A stretch of DNA of 22,021 nt from Selenomonadaceae bacterium (GTDB taxonomy: Bacteria > Bacillota > Negativicutes > Selenomonadales > Selenomonadaceae). Below the pieces are notes generated by a model. That model was not told the origin of the DNA. It ran no database searches and was given only the letters and a program-made list of their open reading frames with translations. Position numbers and translations under genes: made by a program. Shown piece by piece: positions 7,998 to 15,621 of this stretch; position 1 is the first letter of the stretch, and every line of letters starts with the position of its first letter. The stretch lies in the NCBI GenBank assembly GCA_017453765.1, contig JAFTEG010000285.1:1-22021 (forward strand), given 5' to 3'.

Positions 7998-9432
7998 ATT
8001 TTTTGCGGTAAATTATCATTGTTTCCGGCATCCAAAGTAAATTATGAAATTCGGCAAGATTTTTACCGAAAGCTTTTTCAAAAAATTCTCTGCCGCGCCC
8101 GACTTTTCCTTTAATTACATTCAAAATTGCTTGAATGGCACGAATAAATTTTCTGTTCCAATGTTTGCCGATATAGTCACGATTACGAAAATATTCCGTA
8201 TCGCGTAATGGGTGATACTTCATTGGAAAAGCATAAAGCGCCAAATTTAATTCTTCGCATAAATCGATATTCAATTTTAATCTTAGATACAAATCGTCAG
8301 GCGTATCGTGAAAATTATATAGCATGTAGTTGGACATATTGCGAATTTTATATTTAGCGGCAAGCCGAACCGCTTTTTCATAAATATCGCACTGCTCATA
8401 ATGGTCAAAAGCTATTCTAAGCGGTTTAATGTTAATTTCGGCAAGACGCTCCATTCTGTCTTCATATTTAACGATTAACCTTGCGTCAAGCCCTTGATTA
8501 AAGTCTATGTAATGCGTCCGCTTATGTTGCTTGAAATATTTTTCAAAGAGCGGGCGGGCAATGGAGTCCAAGTCCAAAATTTTTTCTTTTGTAGCACTCA
8601 CGACGTAGAGTAAGCATCTTGATTCGCGTTCGATATAAAATTTGCCTGCCTCATCTTCCGACAACTTTTTATCGAGTTCATCATAAAGCCGGACGATTTT
8701 GTTTATGTAAGCGCGATCATTAAATCCGTCACGAAGATTTTTAACGGCAATGTCGTATTCGTCAGCTGAAATGTAGGTTGAGTTCTTAGCAAACCCGCAA
8801 CTTTTCAAATCGTCAATTATTTTGTCAAACTCTGCGGACGCCAAAACATTGTTATCCATTAAAAGCAGGTATTGTTTTGTACCGAATCGAGACTCCGCCT
8901 GCAATAACTGATTACGAATGTCGACATAATCTTTATAGACAGGCTCAAGAATTTTCACGGCGCAAAATTCACAATTTCTGATACAGCCGCGAGTAGTATA
9001 ACCGAAGTAAGCATCGCTTGCAGGATATTTGTAGTCAATCTCCTCAAGGATAGAATAATCCGGCGGCAAAGTGTCAATTATCACGTCATCGGTCTTTCCA
9101 AAATCTGTCGGCTTATCCAGCAGTCCAATATGAATTTTTACATCTGCGCCAACTTCCCTTTGCATTTCAGCCGGTACCAGCGTTGCCGCAATTCCGCCTG
9201 CGTGCAACACGCCACCTTCCGCCAAAAATTTTTTCGCAAATTTTATCGTGTCAATCGTCTTGTCCCAAAAAAATGTGAACAGAGAATTAACGCAGATTAT
9301 ATCAAATTTTGGATAATCGCCAATTTTAAATCGGTGGTGCAAGTCTATCAAAATGTCTTCATACATCGTGCCGCGCAGATTCTGTACGGCGTCTAAATAT
9401 GAGTAATTCCCGACCTTTATGAAGTCGAGCAA
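7984..9432 (-). CDS. Radical SAM protein with N-terminal B12-binding-like region
   Basis: This 482-residue protein has the radical SAM [4Fe-4S] motif C150-x3-C154-x2-C157 (CIRNCEFC), preceded by TTRG as is usual. Residues 40-140 (FDIICVNSLF, LHAGGIAA, the DTLPPDYS linker) resemble the cobalamin-binding-like fold that precedes the radical SAM barrel in B12-type enzymes, although the full DxHxxG motif is not evident. A later segment (THYIDFNQGLDARLI) is typical of this group. The substrate is unknown. The start is uncertain: TTG at 9432 has no good ribosome site. The frame continues upstream as AALFGRHYKN to an ATT at 9463-9465, three bases from a perfect AAGGAGG. In another frame a TTG at 9464, four bases from that site, opens a 15-codon ORF ending just inside this gene. 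A leader peptide or a frameshift is possible. Confidence 0.8.
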   Translation of the reverse strand: MLDFIKVGNYSYLDAVQNLRGTMYEDILIDLHHRFKIGDYPKFDIICVNSLFTFFWDKTIDTIKFAKKFLAEGGVLHAGGIAATLVPAEMQREVGADVKIHIGLLDKPTDFGKTDDVIIDTLPPDYSILEEIDYKYPASDAYFGYTTRGCIRNCEFCAVKILEPVYKDYVDIRNQLLQAESRFGTKQYLLLMDNNVLASAEFDKIIDDLKSCGFAKNSTYISADEYDIAVKNLRDGFNDRAYINKIVRLYDELDKKLSEDEAGKFYIERESRCLLYVVSATKEKILDLDSIARPLFEKYFKQHKRTHYIDFNQGLDARLIVKYEDRMERLAEINIKPLRIAFDHYEQCDIYEKAVRLAAKYKIRNMSNYMLYNFHDTPDDLYLRLKLNIDLCEELNLALYAFPMKYHPLRDTEYFRNRDYIGKHWNRKFIRAIQAILNVIKGKVGRGREFFEKAFGKNLAEFHNLLWMPETMIIYRKKYEDK

Positions 9433-9466
9433 ATTTTTGTAATGCCTGCCGAAAAGCGCCGCAATA

Positions 9467-9475
9467 CACCTCCTT
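9467..9475 (-). promoter_or_regulatory. Strong ribosome site upstream of the radical SAM gene
   Basis: AAGGAGGTG on the minus strand is the strongest Shine-Dalgarno in this stretch. It serves either a non-standard ATT start (9465), a 15-codon ORF from TTG 9464 that would overlap the TTG start at 9432, or marks a small frameshift at the gene's beginning. Confidence 0.5.
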
Positions 9476-9562
9476 GACTTTAAATCTTAAAATTTTTAAA
9501 ATAATTTTTAACGAGAGAACGGTTGGCGTAAGCTGTGGGCACTTGTTAAAATATACATAACG

Positions 9563-9716
9563 GGCTTGGGCTATAATAAGCTCAGGTCAAAACGGGTGAA
9601 GTCAACCTCCCGACGATGTCTGACCTACGAGGGAGCGTCAGCGTTTGAACCTCGCGTCCGGTAAAGACCGGTTAAGGTATGGACAAGCTCCGACTTCTTT
9701 AAGTCGGAGTAGTTGA
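9563..9716 (+). mobile_element. IS200/IS605-type right-end remnant with omegaRNA-like fold; no tnpB
   Basis: The plus strand ends in a perfect 9-bp stem, CTCCGACTT (9688-9696) with AAGTCGGAG (9701-9709), loop CTTT, followed by TAGTTGAC. Such a hairpin plus TAGTT-x-AC is characteristic of IS200/IS605 right ends. Upstream are further stems: CTTGGGC/GCTCAGG (9565-9571/9580-9586, two G-U), CGGG/CCCG (9593-9596/9609-9612), CGAGG/CCTCG (9628-9632/9650-9654) and CCGGT/ACCGG (9658-9662/9667-9671). This chain resembles the omegaRNA scaffold that overlaps the 3' end of tnpB. No tnpB, tnpA or clear left end fits between here and the radical SAM gene, so this is a remnant or a MITE-like derivative. The left boundary is a guess; the right one is firmer. 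It interrupts the gene to its right. Confidence 0.6.
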
Positions 9717-10142
9717 CCAGCAAAAATTGTGTCCATAAAAAAAGTGTCTTTTAAATTTGTCGTATACAGTACGATAAATTCTTTTTTTTCGGGTAAAATT
9801 TTTTTCTTGGGATTTTTACTTTCTCTAACTTCTGCAAAAAAACTGTACGAACTTGAAAAAATATTTTTGAGTGTATTTGCAAATGATCCGTTTTGCGCGT
9901 AAAGAATTTGCCACATATCTTTATGGTCGGGATAATTTTTCTGATTGAAATTTACACTGGTTAAAATGACCTCGTACGTTTCATTATTCAAAATAATTTT
10001 TACCGTTCGTTTCTCACCGTGCTTAAGATAGCCGCCACTTAAATGCAAAGAAAAAACGGTCTGCATTTCAACCGGAATTGCAGAGCCGCGATTTAATAGG
10101 GACCAATCAATATTTTTTTTTCAGAATATATTCTTCATTCAT
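9638..10142 (-). pseudogene. Broken gene of unknown function: poly-A frameshift and IS truncation
   Basis: An ATG at 10142, two bases after the stop of the 113-residue gene, opens MNEEYILKKK and then hits a stop. A run of nine A (10113-10121) separates it from a long open frame: NIDWSLLNRGSAIPVEMQTV continuing to about residue 140. Removing one A joins the two. The joined N-terminus reads like a real protein start, so one A too many is the likely defect. At the other end, after IFAGQ, the frame runs into the IS200/IS605-type end at about 9716 and its last 25 residues (from LLRLKEVGACPY) are IS sequence, so the original C-terminus is lost. I see a vague likeness to N-terminal domains of predicted restriction endonucleases, but cannot name a family. 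Sequencing error in the A run is possible. Confidence 0.6.
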
Positions 10143-10144
10143 AT

Positions 10145-10486
10145 TTATGCCACGTCGAGTAAAACTTCATTTTCAGCATTAATGTCAATCAATTCAACCT
10201 TGAACCAATGCTCGCTCTTATCGCCGTCAAAAATTTTTTCAATATCTATTACGTCGTCCAGTACCTCTTGAGCGGTGTACTTTACGGTGCCGTAAAAATG
10301 ACTGCGAAGTTTTTGGGCGTCTATCCGCATTACAGAAATCACGTCTTCGTCTTTAGCAGTCGTACTAAAAATAAGTTCGCGACAATAAGTCAAGCCGCAC
10401 CGCCTGCCGATGCCGCGCGAAATTGCCTTGTCTATCGCGTCGCAAGAATTTTGAATGTACTCACCACCGAAAATATATTCCGCCAT
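10145..10486 (-). CDS. 113-residue protein of unknown function
   Basis: The ATG at 10486 follows an AAAGGA ribosome site by eight bases. The product begins MAEYIFGGEYIQNSCDAIDK and ends in an acidic stretch, ENEVLLDVA. It is soluble and acidic, without membrane segment or recognised motif. It lies between the NurA-like gene region and the broken gene, with only two bases to the latter's ATG, so the three probably formed one operon transcribed leftwards. The same operon organisation is suggested by the nurA-like fragment that ends four bases upstream of this ATG. No function is assigned. Confidence 0.6.
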   Translation of the reverse strand: MAEYIFGGEYIQNSCDAIDKAISRGIGRRCGLTYCRELIFSTTAKDEDVISVMRIDAQKLRSHFYGTVKYTAQEVLDDVIDIEKIFDGDKSEHWFKVELIDINAENEVLLDVA

Positions 10487-10490
10487 AATG

Positions 10491-10598
10491 CTATCCTTTC
10501 TTTAACATTCGTCCTGCCGAAAGCAAGAGTCGCACAGTTGCCGGTAACACGCGGGTCAGCAGTTTTCTCTTATCCCTTTTTAAATTTGAATCAATCCA
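10491..10598 (-). pseudogene. Fragment of a second NurA-like gene
   Basis: In one minus-strand frame this stretch reads IDSNLKRDKRKLLT and runs on to a stop at 10491-10493. It matches IDSKFKSDKRKLLT inside the adjacent NurA-like gene. At DNA level, 10556-10592 and 10781-10817 agree at 33 of 37 positions, 225 bp apart. An in-frame stop precedes the fragment. Either a related gene was deleted down to this tail, or the C-terminus of the NurA-like gene was rearranged. Confidence 0.5.
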
Positions 10599-10613
10599 AC
10601 ATTATCGAAAACC

Positions 10614-11504
10614 TTACAACCGGTATGTACAAAAACTCTCAAATAATTTTTCGTGAAAGAGCGGCAATTCCGCGATAAAGCCGGGATTAGGCTTAGGATT
10701 TTTTCCGCTACCTGTAGTCCAAAGCGAAGGATTAAATTTTTTCGACACTCCGATAACGTAGCCGAAATTATTTTTGAACGTCAGCAGTTTTCGCTTATCG
10801 CTTTTAAATTTTGAATCTATGTGATATTCCAGCGAGCCGTCTTTAATCAAAAAATTTTTCTGATTGAGCTTGCCTTTAGACACAAGCTTGGCAACCATAT
10901 TTTGTTCGGCAGTGTAAAGGTACTCTTGAATTTTAGAAATAGCGCGGTCTTCAAATTCCTGCGCCCTGTGTCCTGCTTGACTTGTACTGTATCTCAAAAT
11001 TTCGGCGACTTCAACTTTGAAATTTTTTGTTTGAAGTTGGTCGTTTATTTTTTTACGTATTTTCGACAAAAGACCGTCTTGACCATTAAATTTTGCAATG
11101 TCCGGCAATGCAATGACAATATCGCTCAAAAATTCTTCGGCAAACATTTTTCTTTCACGGCGGCGACAACAGCCAACCGCAATTTGTCCCGCGACAATGG
11201 GATAAACCATTTTCCGTGCAAGGCTGTCGCTGTAAGCAATGTCGTCAATTTTATAAATGTGGCGTGAGCCGTCCAAAAAGTAAGTGAAAATTTGCTCCCC
11301 AAACCGAGTAATGTCGCGTAAATTTTTTTCCAGCGATACATAGCCGGTATGATTTACGGTTTCGCCTGACTTGGGATTAACCAACACCGATTCGCGGCTG
11401 TCAATGCGCGACGCCGTCTCTGTTTCTAAATCAAGTTCAACTTTTTTCGCCTGGTAACTTTCGCCGTAAGTTTCTGCCGCTATTATTTTTACAACGTCAC
11501 GCAA
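10614..11504 (-). CDS. NurA-like nuclease, possibly C-terminally altered
   Basis: This 296-residue protein carries TYFLDGSRHIYKIDDIAY, resembling the DGS catalytic motif of NurA 5'-3' nucleases, followed by YPIVAGQIAVG and a second acidic motif, FLIKDGSLEY, and then NFGYVIGVSKKFNPS. These are where NurA proteins place their metal-binding aspartates. Family assignment is from motifs only. NurA normally works with the HerA/FtsK-like ATPase in end resection or phage defence; no HerA is seen in the window. The start is taken as TTG at 11504, seven bases after GGAGGG (11512-11517); the frame is open to a TTG at 11531 that lacks a ribosome site. The C-terminus (LFESFCTYRL) ends abruptly and a fragment of a similar sequence follows, so the gene may be truncated or frameshifted. 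Confidence 0.5.
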   Translation of the reverse strand: MRDVVKIIAAETYGESYQAKKVELDLETETASRIDSRESVLVNPKSGETVNHTGYVSLEKNLRDITRFGEQIFTYFLDGSRHIYKIDDIAYSDSLARKMVYPIVAGQIAVGCCRRRERKMFAEEFLSDIVIALPDIAKFNGQDGLLSKIRKKINDQLQTKNFKVEVAEILRYSTSQAGHRAQEFEDRAISKIQEYLYTAEQNMVAKLVSKGKLNQKNFLIKDGSLEYHIDSKFKSDKRKLLTFKNNFGYVIGVSKKFNPSLWTTGSGKNPKPNPGFIAELPLFHEKLFESFCTYRL

Positions 11505-11602
11505 AAATTTTCCCTCCGCATATCCTGTCAATATGCTACATTATGATCACACGCCGACATAGAATCAAGCCGCGTCTTTGTCTTGCCGGGGCTTGTCATA
11601 AA

Positions 11603-11636
11603 TATTTGTGCTATAATAAAAAAATTTCAAGGAGGG
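11603..11636 (+). promoter_or_regulatory. Extended -10 promoter and RBS of the second LRR gene
   Basis: TG-C-TATAAT at 11609-11617 is an extended -10 box, followed by seven A and AAGGAGGG at 11629-11636, seven bases before the ATG. No good -35 stands at 17 bp; TTGTCA at 11593-11598 is only 13 bp away. The block matches that at 4694-4726. Confidence 0.55.
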
Positions 11637-11643
11637 ATTTTAA

Positions 11644-12648
11644 ATGAACAATGAATTGGCAAGAGTTTTTTCCGAGCTTGCCGCCGCGTACAAAAAGCAG
11701 TCTGCCTTGAATGATGAAATGGCTAAACTTTTTGCACGTGCCGCTGAACTCTGCGGAAATATTCCCGCGCAGATTCACGGCAATGAACAAACTGTCGAGT
11801 CTTTGCAAGATATAATTTTTGACGCGTCAAACGGCGACGTGACGGCAATTTTGAAATTGAAGAAGTTGGCTAAAGAAAATAATCAAGCTAAATCCTCGTT
11901 GGAAAATTTGTATTACGACGGAAAAAAGAAAAATGCCGTCGGTACGTTAGTTCTGCGCGACGGCTTAAAATATATTGAAAACGGCGAATTTAACGGTTTT
12001 CGTAATATTACAAAGGTAGTTTTGCCTGAAAGTTTGGTCGGTATCGGTAACAATGCATTTCAAAGTTGCATAAGCTTGGAGGACGTTTATTTTCCACAGA
12101 CTCTGACTTCAATCGGCAGCTATGCATTTCAAGAGTGTAAGAATTTAAAACAAATTAATTTGCCTGACAGCTTGAAGTCAATCGGCGAAAGGGCATTTGA
12201 AAACTGCACTAACTTGAAAGAAGTTGTTTTGCCTAAAGGTTTGACTGAAATAAGTAACGGTGCATTTCAAAATTGCTCCGGTCTGCCGAAAATTGAAATT
12301 CCCGACAGCGTGACTTCAATCGGTAACAGTGCCTTTGACGGTTGTACAAACTTGAAAGAAGTTAAATTGCCTAAAGGTTTGACTTCAATAAGCCCCTGGA
12401 TCTTTGGCAGTTGCAGCAGTCTGCCGAAAATTAAAATTCCTGACAGCGTGACCTTAATCGGCAACAGTGCCTTTGACGGTTGTACTAACTTGAAAGAAGT
12501 TGTTTTGCCTGACAGCGTGACTTTAATCGGTTGGAATGCATTTGAAGGTTGCACGAATTTGACATCCGTCACCTGCTCTGAAAAAACTCAAAATTTGATT
12601 GGTGGTATTTTAAACTATGACACGATAACATGGAATATAATTAATTGA
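11644..12648 (+). CDS. Leucine-rich-repeat (LRR_5/BspA-like) protein, paralogue 2
   Basis: This 334-residue paralogue of the protein at 4734 has the same N-terminal region (NNELARVFSELAAAYKK, PAQIHGNEQ, ILKLKKLAKE, NLYYDG) followed by eight 23-residue LRR_5 units and a cap ending TWNIIN. Differences are a three-residue gap near residue 40 and two extra LRR units, consistent with repeat expansion or loss through the 69-bp DNA repeats. There is no secretion signal, so a cytoplasmic location is inferred. AAGGAGGG at 11629-11636 supports the ATG. The gene is separated from the NurA-like gene by a promoter region and converges with the sugar-binding lipoprotein gene. Function is unknown; protein binding through the LRR surface is the likeliest activity. 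Confidence 0.86.
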   Translation: MNNELARVFSELAAAYKKQSALNDEMAKLFARAAELCGNIPAQIHGNEQTVESLQDIIFDASNGDVTAILKLKKLAKENNQAKSSLENLYYDGKKKNAVGTLVLRDGLKYIENGEFNGFRNITKVVLPESLVGIGNNAFQSCISLEDVYFPQTLTSIGSYAFQECKNLKQINLPDSLKSIGERAFENCTNLKEVVLPKGLTEISNGAFQNCSGLPKIEIPDSVTSIGNSAFDGCTNLKEVKLPKGLTSISPWIFGSCSSLPKIKIPDSVTLIGNSAFDGCTNLKEVVLPDSVTLIGWNAFEGCTNLTSVTCSEKTQNLIGGILNYDTITWNIIN

Positions 12649-12670
12649 CGCTCTTGGATTAACGCTCCGG

Positions 12671-13681
12671 CTAATAATTTTGCACGTTGGTTTTGTCAAT
12701 AATCTGCGGCGTGCAAAGGTACGCGGGAACAATTTTAACGCCGTTGTTGTAATTTTTCACGTCGTTAATGTCGGGTTGAACGCCTTCAACTACGGCTTTA
12801 ATCATACGCACGCATTTGGCAGTTAAAACGTCGGCGTCCTTCGCAACAGTGAAAGTCTGCTGACCGTTTTTAATACGCTCAATTGCTTTAGGATCGCCGT
12901 CAAGCCCGGAAATCAGCGGTACGGGTTTGCCGGCTTTTTGCATTTCATCAAGGATAACGCCGGCAATTTCGTCATTCGGCGCAAGTATCGCGTGAAGAGT
13001 TTCGCCGCCGTAGTAGTTGGTTAAAAGTTCACGAATGCGCGGACGAGCATTTTCAGCTTGCCAATCTTTCACGCTGGCGGAATTAAAATCAGTTTGTCCC
13101 GAACGGCAGACGAGTTGCCCGCGCTTAATGTAGGGGTCAAGCATCTGCATAACGGTGTTGAAAAAAATATGCGCGTTGTTATCGGCGTCGCCGCCTGCAA
13201 AAAATTCAATGTTGTAAGGACCGCCGCCGTTGCGAAGATTTAACGCCGCTTCAAAGTACAGCGCCTGTGCCTCGCCTATCGCGTCATTGTCAAAGCTTGC
13301 GTAGTAACTCACGGCGTCCGTGTTCAAAATGATTCTGTCAAAGGCGATAATCGGCACGTTGTAAGTTTTGGCGTCCTCCAACACGTCAACCAATGCGGCA
13401 GAGTCAATCGCGCCGATAACCATACAATTCGGCTTGGCTTGAAGTGCGTCTTTAATCTGCTGTTTTTGCTCTTCGACTGTGGCGGAGCTTTTCACGTCAA
13501 CGGTAAAGCCGTCCGCCGTAAGTTGTTCCTGCAACGCCGCCGCGTTACGTTGCCAGCTCTGCGTGGTATTCGGAAAACAAATTGCAATATTTTTCGTACC
13601 TGCATTATCAGCGCCGCAACCTGCAAAAACGGCGGTACAAAGTAAAATCACGGCGGCAAGTAAAAATTTTATCTGTTTCAA
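12671..13681 (-). CDS. Sugar-binding lipoprotein (periplasmic-binding-protein type I fold)
   Basis: This 336-residue protein starts with a lipoprotein signal peptide ending in the lipobox AVFAGC (Cys22), so it should be membrane-anchored outside the cytoplasm. The remainder has the Peripla_BP_4 pattern of ribose/galactose-type binding proteins: IAICFPNTTQSWQRNAAALQ at the N-lobe, CMVIGAIDSAALVDVLEDAK, VPIIAFDR, LHAILAPNDEIAGVILDEM and PLISGLDGDPKAIERIKNGQ. No ATPase or permease gene is adjacent, whereas a chemoreceptor gene lies directly upstream on the same strand. It may present ligand to that receptor, or serve a transporter encoded elsewhere. The start is TTG at 13681 with GAGGGGTG (minus strand of 13690-13697) about eight bases away. 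The ligand cannot be told from sequence; a sugar is the family default. Confidence 0.85.
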   Translation of the reverse strand: MKQIKFLLAAVILLCTAVFAGCGADNAGTKNIAICFPNTTQSWQRNAAALQEQLTADGFTVDVKSSATVEEQKQQIKDALQAKPNCMVIGAIDSAALVDVLEDAKTYNVPIIAFDRIILNTDAVSYYASFDNDAIGEAQALYFEAALNLRNGGGPYNIEFFAGGDADNNAHIFFNTVMQMLDPYIKRGQLVCRSGQTDFNSASVKDWQAENARPRIRELLTNYYGGETLHAILAPNDEIAGVILDEMQKAGKPVPLISGLDGDPKAIERIKNGQQTFTVAKDADVLTAKCVRMIKAVVEGVQPDINDVKNYNNGVKIVPAYLCTPQIIDKTNVQNY

Positions 13682-13703
13682 ATTAGTTCACCCCTCAAAG
13701 AAT

Positions 13704-13805
13704 GAATTAAGAATTAGTAAATAGTAGTTAGTGAATAGTAAATAGTATTGGTAATCTAACTATTCACTATTCACTATTTACTATTTACTATTTACTATTT
13801 ACTAA
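13704..13805. repeat. Heptamer tandem repeats forming a long hairpin after the MCP gene
   Basis: The strand reads as 7-bp units: TAGTAAA-type on the left, TTACTAT and TCACTAT on the right. A 32-bp arm at 13715-13746 is complementary to 13759-13790 at 29 of 32 positions, with a 12-base loop. Two extra right-hand units run into the MCP stop codon (13802-13804). It fills the gap between the MCP gene and the binding-protein gene and could act as a terminator or RNA-stabilising hairpin for the MCP transcript. Confidence 0.85.
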
Positions 13806-15499
13806 ATTTTGAACTTCGACGCGGACGCCGTAAGTTCTTCTGCAAGGTCTGAAAGTTTTTGGCTGGCGTTGGCAACTTCGTCAATCGAGGCGGACTGCTC
13901 TTCGGTAGCCGCGCTGACAGATTCGGTTTCCATGCTGACATCTTTGCTGGAACGATTGAGTTCGTCCATTGACTCAACAAGCTTGTCAACGCGCGTTGAC
14001 GCCATTTTGGCATTTTTCAAAATATCTTCCGCGTGCCGCGTCAATTCTTCTACGCCTTCCGCAATATTTTGGAAAGAGTCACCTGCCTCCGCAACAACGA
14101 TTTTGCCGCTTTCAACTTCCTTATTGCCGCGCTCCATTTGTTCCAGCGCCTCTTTCATTTCATTTTGAATTGTGGTAATTAATTCGGCAATTTGTGACGC
14201 GGCAAGGTTTGAACCCTCCGCAAGCTTACGAACTTCATCGGCAACTACCGTGAACCCGCGACCGGCTGAACCTGCGCGCGCCGCTTCGATTGACGCGTTG
14301 AGTGCAAGCAGGTTAGTCTGCTCCGCAATGTCGCCGATTGTTGAGCTTATCTGTCCGATTTGCTTTGAACGCTCGGAAAGTTTTTCAATAACCTTTGCAC
14401 TCTTGCTTACGCTGTCGGCAACGGCAGACATTTGTTCAACCGCGCCACTTACCGCCGCTTTACCGAAGTCCGCAATTTCTTCAACACTTCGCGCAGATTC
14501 AACGGACGAATCAGCCTTCGTTTCAAAGTCCTGCAACAGCTCCGCAAAGGCGCGAATATCTTCAGTGGACTGCTCAACGGCTATCCCCTGCTTGCTGGCA
14601 TTTTCGGCAACGTTGCCGATTGACGCGGCTACCTGTTGCGTTGCAAGCGCACTTTGTGTCGCGTTTTCGTTTAACTGCGCGGCGAAGGTGGAGGCGTCCT
14701 TAGCGTTATGCTGAATGTTTTCAATGAGCTGACGAAGTTTTTTAATGGTGTCGCCGTAAATCGCGGTAAGCGTGCCAAATTCGTCATTGGATTGCGGCTT
14801 AGCCTCGACAGTCAAATTACCGGCGGCAAGTTCGCGTGAAACGTTGGAAAGATATTCAATCGGATTTAAAATGGACTTGCTTAAAAAGTACGCCATGCAT
14901 ACGGAAAATAAAATCACGGCGGCTATGGTTATCAACAAAATAATTCGCGTCTGCGTGTACTTTGATTCGGACGCCAAAACCTCCGCGTTGATAAAATCTT
15001 TGCGGTTGTCAAGAATCTTGCTTAACTTCGTGCCGATGTGTGTGTACAATTTGCTTGAACTTTCAAGAAGGCGTGCCGCTTCGGGAACGTTGCCGCTTTT
15101 GGCAAGCTCCATGACGCGGGTTGAATTGGTTTTGTACTTATCCCACGTGTCGCGCATATCTTTAAACTCGGCGGCTATATCTCCTTCCAACGTCGGCTGA
15201 ATCGCGTCAAAAGTTATGTCGATTTGGTCGGCAAGTTTTTTTGTCTGCTGCGCGGAAAAAATTCTGCCCGGCAACGTCGTAGCGTCAATAACGGCGTATT
15301 CGCCCTGCCGATAGTCACTCATTGACTTTGCGGACTCTGACGCGGCTATAACCCCTTGTAAATGTTGCGTTGCTATCCTTAAGGCGCCGTCATTGATTGA
15401 GGATAGACTGAACGCAGAATAAATTCCGTTGCCTACGAATGCGATTATTAACAGTATGAAGACGAAATATAATTTCTGCCGAATGCTCATGGAACTCAT
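13802..15499 (-). CDS. Methyl-accepting chemotaxis protein (4HB sensor, HAMP, MCP signal)
   Basis: This 565-residue inner-membrane chemoreceptor has TM1 at about 10-30, a four-helix-bundle periplasmic sensor (about 35-183, 4HB_MCP type), TM2 at about 185-206 and a HAMP region (about 208-262). The long cytoplasmic coiled coil carries the universally conserved hairpin tip ([18 protein letters not shown], then [16 protein letters not shown]) that contacts CheA and CheW. The C-terminus ends SASKFKI without the NWETF-type pentapeptide that binds CheR in enterics. AGGAGGGG lies seven to eight bases before the ATG at 15499. Downstream on the same strand is an orphan sugar-binding lipoprotein, a plausible ligand carrier for this receptor. 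The gene diverges from the EAL-domain gene; its stop codon lies inside a heptamer repeat hairpin. Confidence 0.93.
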   Translation of the reverse strand: MSSMSIRQKLYFVFILLIIAFVGNGIYSAFSLSSINDGALRIATQHLQGVIAASESAKSMSDYRQGEYAVIDATTLPGRIFSAQQTKKLADQIDITFDAIQPTLEGDIAAEFKDMRDTWDKYKTNSTRVMELAKSGNVPEAARLLESSSKLYTHIGTKLSKILDNRKDFINAEVLASESKYTQTRIILLITIAAVILFSVCMAYFLSKSILNPIEYLSNVSRELAAGNLTVEAKPQSNDEFGTLTAIYGDTIKKLRQLIENIQHNAKDASTFAAQLNENATQSALATQQVAASIGNVAENASKQGIAVEQSTEDIRAFAELLQDFETKADSSVESARSVEEIADFGKAAVSGAVEQMSAVADSVSKSAKVIEKLSERSKQIGQISSTIGDIAEQTNLLALNASIEAARAGSAGRGFTVVADEVRKLAEGSNLAASQIAELITTIQNEMKEALEQMERGNKEVESGKIVVAEAGDSFQNIAEGVEELTRHAEDILKNAKMASTRVDKLVESMDELNRSSKDVSMETESVSAATEEQSASIDEVANASQKLSDLAEELTASASKFKI

Positions 15500-15621
15500 T
15501 CCAAAACCCCTCCTTTATGCAAATGTGACACGCACGGTAAATTTGTGAATCTGTCAATCGTAAATTAAATGTGGAAAATTTTTTTCCTGCCGTGTCTTAA
15601 AAAATTTTCTGAAATATAATC

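Noticed and set aside
9563..9716. Integron attC site or rho-independent terminator
   Set aside because: There is no integrase, and the terminal hairpin is followed by TAGTTGAC and not a T run; the chain of stems fits an IS200/IS605 end better.
9638..10066. 142-residue intact gene
   Set aside because: Its last 25 residues are IS200/IS605 right-end sequence and its true N-terminus lies upstream across a frameshift, so it is treated as a pseudogene.
10208..10678. 156-codon plus-strand ORF
   Set aside because: It runs antisense across the 113-residue gene and the nurA-like fragment, with no ribosome site or recognisable motif.
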